From assembly GCA_030562195.1 (NCBI GenBank), contig JAUJPP010000005.1, positions 18,959,106-19,023,105 on the forward strand: a DNA stretch of 64,000 nucleotides, read 5' to 3'. The notes beneath the pieces are model-generated. The model was not told where the DNA came from. It saw only the letters and a list, made by a program, of their open reading frames with translations, and searched no databases. A program made the translations under genes and the position numbers. Origin of the DNA: Nipponacmea schrenckii (lineage: Eukaryota; Mollusca; Gastropoda; Lottiidae). Position 1 is the first letter of the stretch. Each line of letters starts with the position of its first letter. Shown in pieces: positions 1 to 11,136 of this stretch.

Positions 1-812
1 TGCAGACTATGATATGAATATCGAAATCATTTTCTAAAAAAATAAAAATATTATGCATTGATTGTAACATTTGCTGGACTAGAAATGAAAACAATCTAAA
101 ACACCACTACAAACAAATAAATAACTTGTATATTTCAAATGGCCATTTCTCAAAAACTATTGCTTTTGAGTTTGAATTTTAAAAGAAAGAAAAAAAAAAT
201 TGTCAATGACATGACTATATTATACTATGGCAAATATCCGTTTCTTAGTATAGAATTTCATGCTTTTTAGACAATGAACTGGTTATTAGAATTTAACTTA
301 GCTAATATATGTTAAGTAGGCCTACAACTGAGTTAGTCTACAATGGAAAGGGTTGTCCATGATAGGCCCTCATTTGTTGGTGTGGGGTCAGAATGGCACA
401 AGTTTTTTAAACGTAAGCGACAGTGCCTAACCTATCTTTCTTTTGTAATTCCCTAACTTACATATTTATTGTCAAGTATTTGCAGTGTTTTATTTGTATA
501 CCTAAACACAAGAAAAGCCATCATGTTTTGATGCAAATTTGATCAAGAGATTGATTCAAAATTTTTCTTTGAAATCTTTCAATAAATAAAACCTCTTAAA
601 GAAACTAATCCACCAAAACACTGTCCAATATATCTAATTTGAAACAGCAAGTTTTAGACTAGGAACACGAAATGACCTTTGGACACACATTCAGGCACAT
701 ATTTGGTTTGAAGTCTTGGCAGAAGTCTCATTATCTTCGTGGTCATTTCAATCTCTTTATATGAGAACAAAATGACTAGATGTTCAAACTGTGGTGTAGA
801 CAAACCACCTAA
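1..812. other. Spacer downstream of the first minus-strand gene
   Basis: AT-rich sequence with no convincing coding exon on either strand. It should hold the 3' UTR of the gene that ends at 813. A reverse-strand AATAAA polyadenylation hexamer is readable at 489-494, about 320 bases past the stop codon, but its use is unproven. The left edge is arbitrary, so a further gene may begin outside the window. Confidence 0.5.
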
Positions 813-2063
813 TTATCCAGACTTCTTTCTTCGTAACTGGTGAGGGGTCATTAGACCACGCATAAAAAAGGCTATTAATACTATAGGTAACATCAACGGA
901 AGCAGCAACCAAGTGATAGGATCAGCTGAAATGAGATTAAAAGAATAATTGTCATCAGTAGAAGAAATTTCAGTATATTTTGTAAGAAAGCATCATGTCA
1001 ATAATCAATGAAAATATCAAGCACAGTGACAGATTTGCCATACGTTTGACCAATCACCAATCCTGCTTTATTTTCATAAATGATAATATTTCATCTAAGC
1101 TGATCAGTAACAATACACTGTTCGAGGCTTCAAATCCATGTGTGTTTAGAATTATCCGCATTTCATAGTTAATGAAATTATGTCATCTGACATTTTTTGG
1201 TAAAGAAAAAAAAATGAAATTTCTAGTTTAAGTATATTTGATTGAATTATGCGATTTTCATGCAGTTCTAGCTGTATATAATCAAGAACCAAATCAACAT
1301 CCCAAAAATGACAAATCATGGCCTTTTTTCCCATAAGAATAAGAACTTCTGAAGGGCCAAAATTAAGAAGAGATTGTAAAAATTCATCTAAACATCAAAA
1401 ATGATAATGATCTTGCCGAAAAAAAATAAACTTACAAAGTTTGAGTCCACCAATAAGCAAGGACTTGTCCTCATCACCACAAATATTTGTATAGTTACTA
1501 TTTTTATCTTGATGAGTTGCTTCCCCTTGTAATATTTTGACTGGGATTATGTCCCCTTCATCAGTGTCATGTAAACCTTGTGTGTGCATTTCTTCCTTGG
1601 CTTCTTTAAGTAGTTTCTTAGCTTTGTCATCATCACTTTTGGCTTTAAACATGTAAGCGAATTTACGTCTCTCAGCAGCTTGCATTGCACTATTTCGTAT
1701 CCGGTCCATGCGTTGTTCCATACTTTCCAAACGGGCATTCTGTTTGTTTTGTAATTTAGTAAGGACTGGATGATCATCTAAGTCAATGTTCCGAACACCT
1801 GGGGTATATGTTAAATTAGTATTATGCGGTATTTGACTAGTAGTATAAGTATCAGTATTTAACTGATTATAAGTTGCTTTGTCCGAAATGGCAAAATCCA
1901 GCACGTTACTATCACTTGTCATGTTTTCAATGTCTGCCGAGAGACGATTTAGACGTGTTTTGGATAAACTACGTAATCTCTCTAAATCTCTATATAATGA
2001 TTCATCTACGTCTTCTTTCTTTCTCTTACGATATTTATGTCTTTTACTGTGAGCTGCTCCCAT
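813..2063 (-). CDS. Unrecognised protein with N-myristoylation site, coiled coil and C-terminal membrane segment (2 exons)
   Basis: Two coding exons on the minus strand: 2063-1436 and 925-813, joined across a GTAAGT donor and a TTTCAG acceptor in matching phase, giving 246 residues. The start follows Met-Gly and fits an N-myristoylation consensus (Gly2, Ser6), with a very basic stretch at residues 7-16. Residues about 98-165 are charged and helix-prone (Glu, Arg, Lys, Gln), likely a coiled coil. The second exon encodes a hydrophobic stretch at about 215-231, followed by a short basic tail ending Lys-Lys-Ser-Gly, a possible dilysine ER-retrieval signal. A myristoylated N-terminus and a C-terminal membrane anchor suggest a cytosolic protein pinned to a membrane at both ends; this is inference. 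I do not recognise the family. Without splicing, the reading frame runs into the intron and gives a false C-terminus. Confidence 0.72.
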
Positions 2064-2199
2064 TTTTCTGTAATTAAATTAATGACATCCTGATTAATAT
2101 GGCTGCTGTGTTCTGCGATTTTTCTGCAGGTTTCAGTCATACATCAAACTGAGATCATAAATAATATATTCTAACAATTAATTAATTTCATTTTGTGAG

Positions 2200-2420
2200 G
2201 TTCTATAGCACAGTTGTTAGTATTAATGGTTCTTGTAGGTTCTAATCTTAATCTGAGTGTGCAAGTCCGATGAGTACTTCACTCATAATCCCAATTGAAC
2301 CCAGCTGTAAATGGGTACGGATAATCAAGGAAAGATCAATGCCAAGAGGTTTAGTCAAGGACCAGCTGGCAGAAAGGAAACTTAATTGTGAACCCAAATT
2401 GTTATACATATTTCTTTCTT
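2200..2420 (+). repeat. tRNA-derived SINE, family A, copy 1
   Basis: Starts with GGTTCTATAGCACAG and a diverged B-box-like segment, then a body containing ACCCAGCTGTAAATGGGTAC and a segment reading GGACCAGCTGG. The same head and body occur at 15960-16215, and in reverse at about 33770-33855 and 47860-48072. This fits a tRNA-headed SINE. Confidence 0.65.
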
Positions 2421-3195
2421 TTCTGCTTTTCTTAGAACAATATAAACCAGCTAGCAATACTCATCTAACAAGGCAGACAAGGCCCTAACAGATTAGCACT
2501 ACGAGCTAGGTAAAATTTTCTCTTCAAACAAATATGGAATAATAGAAAGGTTTTTAAGCTTGGCACATTTCATAAGAGGCGTATAAAACCCACTACTTAC
2601 TGTCATACAATAAACATAAACATCACTGAGCTGATCAAAACCAATTCCATATCAACCTGAAATTACAATTTTTAATTAAATGTATACCAGTTATTCAGAA
2701 TTAACTGAGAGACTAGTCCAGAATAAGCTGCAAGTTAATTCAGAATGAGATAAGAGGTAAGTTAAGAAATAACTGAGAGGTTAGTTGAGAAATAATTGAG
2801 AGGTCAGTTAAGAAATAACTGAGAGAGAAGTAGATAAGTAACTGAGTGACAAGTTAAGAATTTACTAAGAAAGTAAGTAATAGAGAATAAACAGAGGATC
2901 TGCTTTTCTCAGAATAATCATGGACACTAGTTCAAAATAAACAGAGTATGGTGATTTCAAATAAACTGAGTGAACAGTACAAATAAACTGAGATAGTAAT
3001 CCAGATTTAGCCAAATAAGAGACAAGCTGTATGACAATACATAGAATGTTTTTCACTTTACATATATTACATACAAAGTAGTATATTATACAGCTAAATT
3101 GTTAGAATGATAAATGTCAAACAGCAGGACAGCGTTTGTTAAACTTAAATAAAAAGTAGGTATTAAATAATAATAGGTTAAAGGGAAATAATACT
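2421..3195. other. Spacer with degenerate ~30-bp repeats
   Basis: From about 2690 to 3010 short phrases such as AGTTAAGAAATAACTGAGAG recur with many substitutions, an old tandem repeat of roughly 30 bp. No exon is supported here. Confidence 0.45.
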
Positions 3196-4713
3196 CTAAA
3201 TATGAGTTACTGGCTCAATGTCCATACCAATAAGTTGGGCACATCTATACACAGTTTCGATATTTCTGATTGGATTTTCAACAACAAGCAACATGTGAAA
3301 ATCTGATAAATTTTTATTATTTAGTTGAATCTCAATAGTGAAATAGTTCTACTTTCCAGCAAAAATTGTGAAGATAGTTTTTACTGTGTCAACATTGTAA
3401 ACATGTTGTATATAATATTGTTGATAAACTGTATTTAAATACAAACTAGTCAAGGCTTATCTAAAATGTATGTGTTTGGGTGTAACTAAATCTCTAAAAC
3501 AATCATTGTAACAGTGCATTTATACAATAAACAATGTATAAATATACAGTGATATATAATTATAAAGTGATACCTCATTACGATATTCTTAATATGATAC
3601 TGTATTATACCTTAGTGCAGTATTTTTATACTGTGATAATTCAGGGCAATATTATTATACTTTAGGGCAATATTATCATTCTGTTATATACTTCAGGGCA
3701 ATATGAAATTGAAAGATATATTATGGCTATTTACACCATAAACTAGAAACATTTTAACACTACAAAAAGTTATTAGTAAAAAAAGCTAATTTTCCACTAC
3801 CTGTCTTTATAAGCAAAAAATGAAAGTTAATTTAGAGAATAGGCATATAGTAGTATCACCTTATATGATTACAAACAACAATTAAATACATTGGATTATA
3901 TCCCTTGATTTTACTAATAATTCTGTGTTGGAAATGAGTCATACTTTAAAAATGTTTTATTTCATATTCCATTATACCTTTGTTAATTAAACCACTTCTG
4001 TAAAAACATATTTATAATCTGATGCCATCAAATTTTAGACTCAAAATTTGTAAAAAAAAACTCATTGAATACTTTCCTCATAATGCAAATATATTTGCCT
4101 ACCTACAGAATCTTCGATTATAAAATCAAATTAAAAAATAGCACAGTACATAAGACAAATGAGAAACAAATAACATTAGTAAAGAGATAAAAATAGTAAC
4201 CACAAACCAAAAGTCTGCCAAGACAAATTCCGGCAAGAAAATATGAATCAGTCATACAAGTCGAAATTGTAAACATACGCCAATGAATGAGTCATCGTAC
4301 ATTATTAGTTGAGGGTCATTTCTAGAAAGCTAAACGTGGAAAATCCATTATTTTTCGCATTCTTCGTTATTTTCTTAATAAAAATATATTTGAAAAGTCG
4401 TCCTGTTCGATGTCTGAGATAAATTTTCTAAAAATATTTTTCGAAATTCGCATAGCAGACGATAAAACAGCGTGTTTATTTCCTTTACACACGTGACCTC
4501 ATTCATAAGCTCTACGAAGACTTCGTTTGAAAACGCTATTTTATTATTTTAGATCGACTGCTACGACTAATATTTGCAAAATCGTCCACCAATGGAGTTC
4601 TATGCAATTGGACACAAGTTGTCAACAATTAATGAGCATGCAAAAAAAAAATTGTACGAAGCATACTCACGAATTTTCTCAGAGCAACCTATTTGATTCA
4701 TTCCTGACGCCAT
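3196..4713 (-). CDS. Candidate two-exon micro-gene (49 residues)
   Basis: Exon 1 (4713-4671) starts with ATG, encodes 14 residues beginning Met-Ala-Ser-Gly and ends at a GTGAGT donor. Exon 2 (3302-3196) follows a TTATCAG acceptor and stays open for 34 residues, including the stretch VENPIRNIETVYRCAQLIG, before TAG. The phases match (1 then 2 nt), giving 49 residues. Exon 2 looks like genuine coding sequence by amino-acid composition. I do not recognise the protein, and further exons may lie in the 1.4-kb intron. It could instead be the last exon of a longer gene. Confidence 0.4.
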
Positions 4714-5280
4714 ATTGAATATTTTCTTCAGTATAAACAACCAATGACGTAGTTTTGATGCCAGCCAAACTTGGGAAAGCCTATCATTAGTTCTATTCTA
4801 GGTGGAACTCTTTTGACTTATGTTTTATAAATCATTGAAAACATGTTCTTGGCGTGTGAACCACTTTTCAAATGTGTTAAATTTATGATGTTTACCTATT
4901 GCGTGTTATACTTATAGACTTAAAATTGTTAAAGACTTTCTATATTTATCTTGGATAAGTTTTTAACTCTTGCAGGGAAGATTCAAATATAGGTTAATTA
5001 ATTCCAATGCATATTATTATTATTACCCTTTTAATTAAAATACATTTTTGCCACAAGTGATTTCCGACAATCCGATTTGAAATTGCAAACCTCATAACCC
5101 CGGTTGCAATGTTGAATAATTGAATATACAAAACACAAGGGTTTAGAGGTATGAACATTAAACAAAGGCTTCTAAACTTCTAGAGGTAGTTCTCAGAAAA
5201 CTATTGAACTTTCTGTGATATATGCCCTAAGTTAATAAACGTTAGAGTTAAAAAAAAAAATCAGGTTAGGCTACATTCTG
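4714..5280. other. Spacer between candidate micro-gene and satellite
   Basis: Upstream flank of the candidate micro-gene, presumably its promoter, followed by AT-rich sequence. No coding or RNA feature is supported. Confidence 0.4.
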
Positions 5281-6245
5281 AACGACGTCTCAAAATACTG
5301 AACGTCTTGAAAAAACACCACAATGCTGCTAATCGTCTTGAAATATATCAGAAGACTTCTGTGAGCGTTTTGAAATATATCAGAAGACTTCTGTGAGCGT
5401 ATTGAAATATAACAGAAGACTTCTGCGAGCGTTTTGAAATATATCAGAAGACTTCTGTGAGCGTATTGAAATAAATTAGAAGGCTTCTGTGAGCGTTTTG
5501 AAATATATCAGAAGACTTTGTGAGCGTATTGAAATAAATTAGAAGACTTCTGTGAGCGTATTGAAATATATCAGAAGACTTCTGTGAGCGTATTGAAATA
5601 TATCAGAAGACTTCTGCGAGCGTTTTGAAATATATCAGAAGACTTCTGTGAGCGTATTGAAATAAATTAGAAGACTTCTGTGAGCGTTTTGAAATATATC
5701 AGAAGACTTCTGTGAGCGTATTGAAATATATCAGAAGACTTCTGTGAGCGTTTTGAAATATATCAGAAGACTTTGTGAGCGTATTGAAATAAATTAGAAG
5801 ACTTCTGTGAGCGTTTTGAAATATATCAGAAGACTTTGTGAGCGTATTGAAATATATCAGAAGACTTCTGCGAGCGTTTTGAACTATATCAGAAGACTTC
5901 TGCGAGCGTTTTGAAATATAACAGAAACCGCGCTGAAGGTCTTGAAATATTGCAGAAGGCCTCGAAACGACTTTAAAAAGCGCCTACACCATAAGACTAC
6001 TGAACGTCTTGAAATGTAACAGAAGACTGCTGTAGGCCTATGTTTGAAATATAACAGAAGGCCAATGAAAGTCGTGAAATATAACAGAAGGCTAATGAAA
6101 GTCTTGAATTATAACAGAAGGCTAATGAACGTCTTGAAATATAACAGTCGACTGATGAGCGTCTCGAAATTAACATACCACCGCTGAACATGTTTGACCG
6201 CCTAAAACATAACAGAATATTGCTGAACGTCTTGAAATATGTTAG
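5281..6245. repeat. 32-bp satellite array with degenerate flanks
   Basis: The core at about 5331-5925 is roughly 18 head-to-tail copies of a 32-bp unit of the type GAGCGTTTTGAAATATATCA followed by GAAGACTTCTGT. Variants alternate GTTTTG/GTATTG and ATATATCA/ATAAATTA, so higher-order duplication of unit pairs is likely. Both edges (5281-5330 and 5926-6245) carry older, diverged copies with units of 31-33 bp and changed bases such as GAACGTCTTGAAATATAACA. A homogeneous centre with decayed edges is typical of unequal crossover. Confidence 0.9.
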
Positions 6246-6477
6246 ATGTTGAACGATTTGTTAATTAAAGGGTATCGGTTTAATTTGAAAGTGTACTAGA
6301 ATAATCATTCAAAAAAACGCATTGTTTGCAAAGTGATTATCTATGTTACCTCCTCGATCACAGGGACAAAAATGACATGCATTCTAAATCGATTTGGCCC
6401 CGTCGACATGTCAAAAAATACAGAACTCCAATAACTTGCGTAGTTAGCAAAGATGGCTTTAAAAGTAATAAACACTC

Positions 6478-6482
6478 AAATC
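6478..6482. repeat. Target site duplication, left copy
   Basis: AAATC immediately before the 5' LTR. The same five bases follow the 3' LTR at 11356-11360. Confidence 0.9.
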
Positions 6483-6701
6483 TGTTGAGAATATGAACAC
6501 TAATTAGATATAGACTATAAAATAATATAAAGCTGATACAAACTATAGTGTGCATGATATATAATATGATAGATAGTTAGTTGATAGTCATCCTTGCTAG
6601 TTGCTGGTTATGTAACATGTTTCTTATATAAAGCTTATTAGTAAAACAACTGTTTGATTCTATCCTGATACGAATGCCAGTCGGCCTCTGGTGATTCGAC
6701 A
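6483..6701 (+). repeat. 5' LTR
   Basis: Begins TGTTGAGAATATGAAC and ends GTGATTCGACA. It contains a TATATAAAG-like segment near 6627-6634, a possible TATA box. It is the same length as the 3' LTR, with one difference at 6661. Confidence 0.93.
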
Positions 6702-6715
6702 TGGGGTCAGAAGTG
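6702..6715 (+). other. Primer binding site
   Basis: TGGGGTCAGAAGTG directly abuts the 5' LTR. TGG complements the CCA end of a tRNA, as expected. I could not assign the priming tRNA by eye. Confidence 0.65.
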
Positions 6716-6864
6716 AACTTTCAAGATTAAAAGGAAAGAGAAGACACTGATGTTTAAAAGTTGACCATTAAATTGGATCATAATCTGGAACATTTAAGTC
6801 GTTCATAAAAAGGATTTGTGGATTGAACATTCAATTGATTCATATTGCTCATAAAAGATAAAGG

Positions 6865-7326
6865 ATGGCAAAGCTGAAGCAACCAGAGAAATTCCATTTT
6901 GATAAGCCTACTGAATGGCCAGTGTGGAAACAAACTTTTACTCGATTTAGAATTGGAAGTAAACTACATAAAGAAGACGGAGATATTCAAGTTAGTGCTC
7001 TTATATTTTGTATGGGCGAAACTGCTGAGAAGATATTTAAAACTTTTACATTTGACGATGAGGCTGATAAAGACAATTACGATACAGTGATTGGAAAATA
7101 TGATGATTATTTTATCCCAAGTAGAAACATTATATTTGAAAGAGTATTTAACTCTATGACACAAAATGAGGATGAAACAGTGGAATCATACATTAGAAGA
7201 TTGTATGAAGCTAGTGAACATTGTGATTTTGAAGATTCTATTGATAGAAGAATTTTGGATAGACTTGTAGTCGGAATGAAGGATAAAACAGGTCCCTTAA
7301 ATTACAAATGGAACCAAAAGATTTAA
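6865..7326 (+). CDS. gag: Retrotransposon Gag, N-terminal/capsid part, frame-broken
   Basis: 153 residues beginning Met-Ala-Lys-Leu-Lys. The sequence has Gypsy Gag capsid character: a Trp-x-x-Trp-Lys near the start and a conserved-looking ESYIRRLYEASEHCDF segment. The usual gag continuation does not lie in this frame. The next part, ending in the zinc knuckles, lies in the -1 frame and is carried by the following ORF. Both frames are open together only at about 7287-7326. No canonical X-XXY-YYZ slippery heptamer is evident to me in that window, so a one-base indel is at least as likely as programmed frameshifting. Confidence 0.85.
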   Translation: MAKLKQPEKFHFDKPTEWPVWKQTFTRFRIGSKLHKEDGDIQVSALIFCMGETAEKIFKTFTFDDEADKDNYDTVIGKYDDYFIPSRNIIFERVFNSMTQNEDETVESYIRRLYEASEHCDFEDSIDRRILDRLVVGMKDKTGPLNYKWNQKI

Positions 7327-10300
7327 CATTAGCTAGAGCAATAGAAATTGCTAGAAACACTGAACTAGTTAAAACTCAAAACAAGACATCAATAAATACA
7401 GAGGATATTGAAGATCAGGCTATAGATTCCATAAAGCGTTACATTAGACCACCATGCAAGCCAAATAACCCATGGAGACAAGGTTCACAGTCAAGATCAA
7501 ATAAAGCCAGACATGTGTTGAACAAGGGGGTACCCAACTCATATCATCAACCAGTGAGTAATAATCAAGGGCGATATCAAGGTCAAAGAATGTTTAATCA
7601 TAAACAATGTTCAGCATGTAACAGACATCATGGCTCCAGTGGGAACTGCCCAGCCTTGGGTGCAATATGTAGAAAGTGTAATAAAGTAGGACACTTTGCT
7701 GTAAGATGTAGATCAAAGTTCATTATCGAAGTAAACTGTAACACAATAGACACAGATGTAATTAATTATATCAATTTTGCAGGTGACAGTAGTTATCATA
7801 ACAATAACATTGTGAAAAATAGTAACATTGTGTTAGAAGATAATAACTTTATGGAGAGCCAATTTGTACAAAAGATTGATGTAGGGGAAAATATATTTCT
7901 TGGAACTTTAAATAATGTAAATAAGTGTGAAGATGGTAGTGTTCCTGCATGGTGCATAGAATTACCAATATTAGGGAGAAATATTAACTTTAAAATTGAT
8001 TCAGGTGCTGATACTTCCGTAATAAGTGAAAAGTTGTTCAATCAGTGGAATCCAAAACCTAAATTGAAACAAAGTGACATAGTTTTAAGCAGTCCTGGTG
8101 GGGAAATATTTTGCTTAGGATATTTTATAGTAGAAACAGTCTATAAAAATGAACGATTTAATTTCCCAGTGTATGTTATTAAAGGACAATCATCCTATAA
8201 TTTGTTAGGTCGAGCTGTAGCTGTACACATGGGATTAATCAAGAGAATTGAAATTCTTAATGATGATATTTTTGGACCTGTTGGATTACTTAAATGTGAG
8301 CCAGTTCATATAACTTTAAAAGATGATGCTGTGCCTTATGCAGTTTATACAGCAAGACGAATTGCTATACCATTACAGGAGAAAACTAAAGCTGAAATCA
8401 CAAGATTAGTGGACAATGGTATTATTGAACCGGTAACAGAACCTTCAGATTGGTGTGCGCCAATAACACCTGTTTTAAAACCGTCGGGTCAAGTGAAACT
8501 ATGTGTAGATCTAAGACAATTAAATAAAGCCGTCAAACGGGAGAGATATGTTTTACCTACGTTTGAAGATATTTTACATAAACTTAGTGGTGCTCGTTAT
8601 ATATCAAGATTAGATGCTTCCGGTGGATTTCATCAAGTCCCTTTGGATGATGAAAGTCGCAAGTTAACAACATTTATAACACCTAATGGACGCTATCGAT
8701 TTCGAAGACTTCCATTTGGTATTTCAAGTGCTCCGGAAATCTTCATGAGAATTATGAACAATCTTTTAGATAATTTAAATGGTGTTGCCGTTTATATGGA
8801 TGATATATTTATTGTTGGTATAACAATGGAGGAACATGATAACAATTTAGATGCTGCTTTACAGAGAATTAAAGAAAGTGGATTAAGGCTAAATAGAGAT
8901 AAATGTGTATTTCGACAAACAGAGATAAACTTTCTTGGACATAAAATTACACCTAAAGGTATAATTCCACATCCAGACAAAGTTTCTGCGATTAATAACC
9001 TCCAGAATCCTAATAATGTAGCGGAATTGCGCAGAATACTTGGTATGATAAACTATTTAGGATGTTATATACCAAATTTGTCAAATACTATGAAACCTTT
9101 GAATGATTTGCTGAGAAAAGATGTATCTTGGACATGGGATAAAGCTCAAGATGAAACGTTTTCGAGGATCAAGAAACTAATAACATCTAGTCCTGTCCTA
9201 GCAGTATTTGATATCAAGAAACCGACAATGGTCAGTGCTGATGCCAGTCAATATGGTATAGGTGGTGTGATTATGCAACAACATAATGACATTTGGAAAC
9301 CTGTTGCATTCTGCTCTAGAACATTAACTGATGCTGAAACTCGGTATGCCCAAATTGAGAAAGAGTGTTTGTCATTAGTGTGGGCCAGTGAAAAATTTGA
9401 TAAATATTTATGGGGTCTAAATTCCTATAGATTAGTAACTGATCATAAACCCCTCATTCCGTTAATAAACAGGAAAGACATTGATCAAGTTCCAGTTCGA
9501 TGTCAGAGAATGCTGATGCGCTTGATGCGTTACAATCCAATAGCTGAATATTCTCCAGGAAAAACAATGATAGTAAGCGATACATTGTCAAGAAATCCCC
9601 AGTCAGACAGTAGTTTTAATGAGTTAGAACATGACGTTCGAGCTTATATTAGTCCAATAGTTAGTTCATGGCCAGCGTCTGATAAACAATTGAACAATAT
9701 ACGTCAAGCAACTATAAATGACGAAACGCTGCAAAATGTATTACGAAACGTTAGAAATGGTTGGCCAGATTTTAAACGTGAAGTTAATCCGACAATTCTT
9801 AATTATTTTTCTGTTCGTGAAAGATTGTGTGAAATCGATGGATTATTAATTTACTGTAGTAGAATAGTTATACCCAAGTCAATGCGTCAAGAAATGGTTG
9901 ATAGAATTCATGATGGTCATTTAGGAATTACCAAGTGCAGAGAGAGAATCAACATGAGTATTTGGTGGCCAGGAATTTTGAAAGAAATGGAACAAAAAGT
10001 ACAGTCTTGTGAATTTTGTCAAAACAGTAGATCAAGTCAACGTAAAGAGCCATTGTTGCCAACAAGTCTGCCTGAACGTCCTTGGCAACATTTGGGTGCA
10101 GATTTATTGACATTTAAAAATAAACAATATATGGTGATAGTTGACTATTTTTCCAGATATATTGAAATAATTTATTTGAGTTCAACAACCAGTAGAAATG
10201 CCATTCATAAGTTTAAAGAATGTTTTGCTAGATTTGGAATACCTGAATTGTTGACTACTGATAACGGTCCACAATTTGTTTCTGCTGAGTTTAAACGATT

Positions 10301-10970
10301 TTGTAGTGATTATGGTATAAACCATGTCACAACCAGTCCTTACTTCGCCTCAGCTAATGGTGCGGCGGAAAGAGCGGTCCAGACTGCCAAGAAGATTCTA
10401 AGACAAGATGATCCAATATTAGCTTTATTGGTATACAGATCAACACCCTTGCAAACTACAGGTGTTAGTCCTGCTCAATTATTAATGGGAAGACAACTAC
10501 GTACAACTTTACCAACTTTATCCAGAAATTTAAAGCCAAGATGGCCGAATCTTAAAATGGTGAGGGGAAGAGATAGAGATCATAAAGAAAGGACAAAGCG
10601 AAATTTTGATAGTCACAATTCCTCACGTGATTTGGATGAACTTTATCCGGGTGACAATATTATTGTGAAACTAGATTGGGAAAAACGTGGAACTCCAGGT
10701 GTCGTTTTAAGCAAATGTGCTCAACCACGTTCATATATGATTAGGACAAAATACGGATTGTTTAGAAGAAACCGTAGACATTTGTTTCTTGCTAATAAAG
10801 TTCGATTTGCTGCTAATGCGTTCAATGATGATTTAGATCCAATAGATATAAATATTCATGGTAATAATCATCGGGATGTGAATCCACCAGATCCACCTCC
10901 TGATATTCCAAAACCTGTCTTGCGTCGCTCAGGTCGTACAATTATTAAACCTGTGCGATATCGTGATTAA
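7308..10970 (+). CDS. pol: Retrotransposon Gag C-terminus and Pol polyprotein (PR-RT-RH-IN)
   Basis: 1,220 residues. The first ~100 residues are the missing C-terminal part of Gag. Two zinc knuckles lie at about 101-134, the second a clean CX2CX4HX4C. The aspartic protease motif DSGADTSVIS is at 231-240. Reverse transcriptase spans about 350-540 with YMDD at 497-500. RNase H spans about 640-760 (DAS near 645, TDHKPL near 711). Integrase has an N-terminal His-His/CX2C zinc site (Cys901, Cys904) and a D,D35E core with Asp985 in TDNGPQF and Glu1021 in NGAAER, 35 residues apart. No internal stop interrupts it. The ATG at 7308 is only the first Met in the open frame; in a working element translation would enter from gag. 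Codon use is AT-rich like its surroundings. Confidence 0.95.
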   Translation: MEPKDLTLARAIEIARNTELVKTQNKTSINTEDIEDQAIDSIKRYIRPPCKPNNPWRQGSQSRSNKARHVLNKGVPNSYHQPVSNNQGRYQGQRMFNHKQCSACNRHHGSSGNCPALGAICRKCNKVGHFAVRCRSKFIIEVNCNTIDTDVINYINFAGDSSYHNNNIVKNSNIVLEDNNFMESQFVQKIDVGENIFLGTLNNVNKCEDGSVPAWCIELPILGRNINFKIDSGADTSVISEKLFNQWNPKPKLKQSDIVLSSPGGEIFCLGYFIVETVYKNERFNFPVYVIKGQSSYNLLGRAVAVHMGLIKRIEILNDDIFGPVGLLKCEPVHITLKDDAVPYAVYTARRIAIPLQEKTKAEITRLVDNGIIEPVTEPSDWCAPITPVLKPSGQVKLCVDLRQLNKAVKRERYVLPTFEDILHKLSGARYISRLDASGGFHQVPLDDESRKLTTFITPNGRYRFRRLPFGISSAPEIFMRIMNNLLDNLNGVAVYMDDIFIVGITMEEHDNNLDAALQRIKESGLRLNRDKCVFRQTEINFLGHKITPKGIIPHPDKVSAINNLQNPNNVAELRRILGMINYLGCYIPNLSNTMKPLNDLLRKDVSWTWDKAQDETFSRIKKLITSSPVLAVFDIKKPTMVSADASQYGIGGVIMQQHNDIWKPVAFCSRTLTDAETRYAQIEKECLSLVWASEKFDKYLWGLNSYRLVTDHKPLIPLINRKDIDQVPVRCQRMLMRLMRYNPIAEYSPGKTMIVSDTLSRNPQSDSSFNELEHDVRAYISPIVSSWPASDKQLNNIRQATINDETLQNVLRNVRNGWPDFKREVNPTILNYFSVRERLCEIDGLLIYCSRIVIPKSMRQEMVDRIHDGHLGITKCRERINMSIWWPGILKEMEQKVQSCEFCQNSRSSQRKEPLLPTSLPERPWQHLGADLLTFKNKQYMVIVDYFSRYIEIIYLSSTTSRNAIHKFKECFARFGIPELLTTDNGPQFVSAEFKRFCSDYGINHVTTSPYFASANGAAERAVQTAKKILRQDDPILALLVYRSTPLQTTGVSPAQLLMGRQLRTTLPTLSRNLKPRWPNLKMVRGRDRDHKERTKRNFDSHNSSRDLDELYPGDNIIVKLDWEKRGTPGVVLSKCAQPRSYMIRTKYGLFRRNRRHLFLANKVRFAANAFNDDLDPIDINIHGNNHRDVNPPDPPPDIPKPVLRRSGRTIIKPVRYRD

Positions 10971-11119
10971 ATATCAGTACATCGAAATTTATGTTTTATG
11001 TTGTGTGTCAAAATTTATAAAGTAAATAACAGTATAATTGTGTTAATTGAAAGGAATTTTATTGGTATAGGCATTCGGGATTTTAATTGGTGTTAACAAG
11101 TTTTAAAATAGTCATTTTA

Positions 11120-11136
11120 AATTAAAAGGGGGGAGA
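11120..11136 (+). other. Polypurine tract
   Basis: AATTAAAAGGGGGGAGA immediately before the 3' LTR, the expected plus-strand primer of reverse transcription. Confidence 0.8.

Noticed and set aside
4527..4718. 63-residue plus-strand frame
   Set aside because: No family features; it overlaps a better-supported minus-strand first exon at 4671-4713.
5281..6245. Regularly spaced repeats resembling a CRISPR array
   Set aside because: The repeat fills the whole unit with no unique spacers, and the context is eukaryotic; it is a satellite.
7287..7326. Programmed -1 frameshift signal between gag and pol
   Set aside because: No canonical slippery heptamer or clear downstream hairpin was found, so it is reported only as a frame break with recoding as an open alternative.
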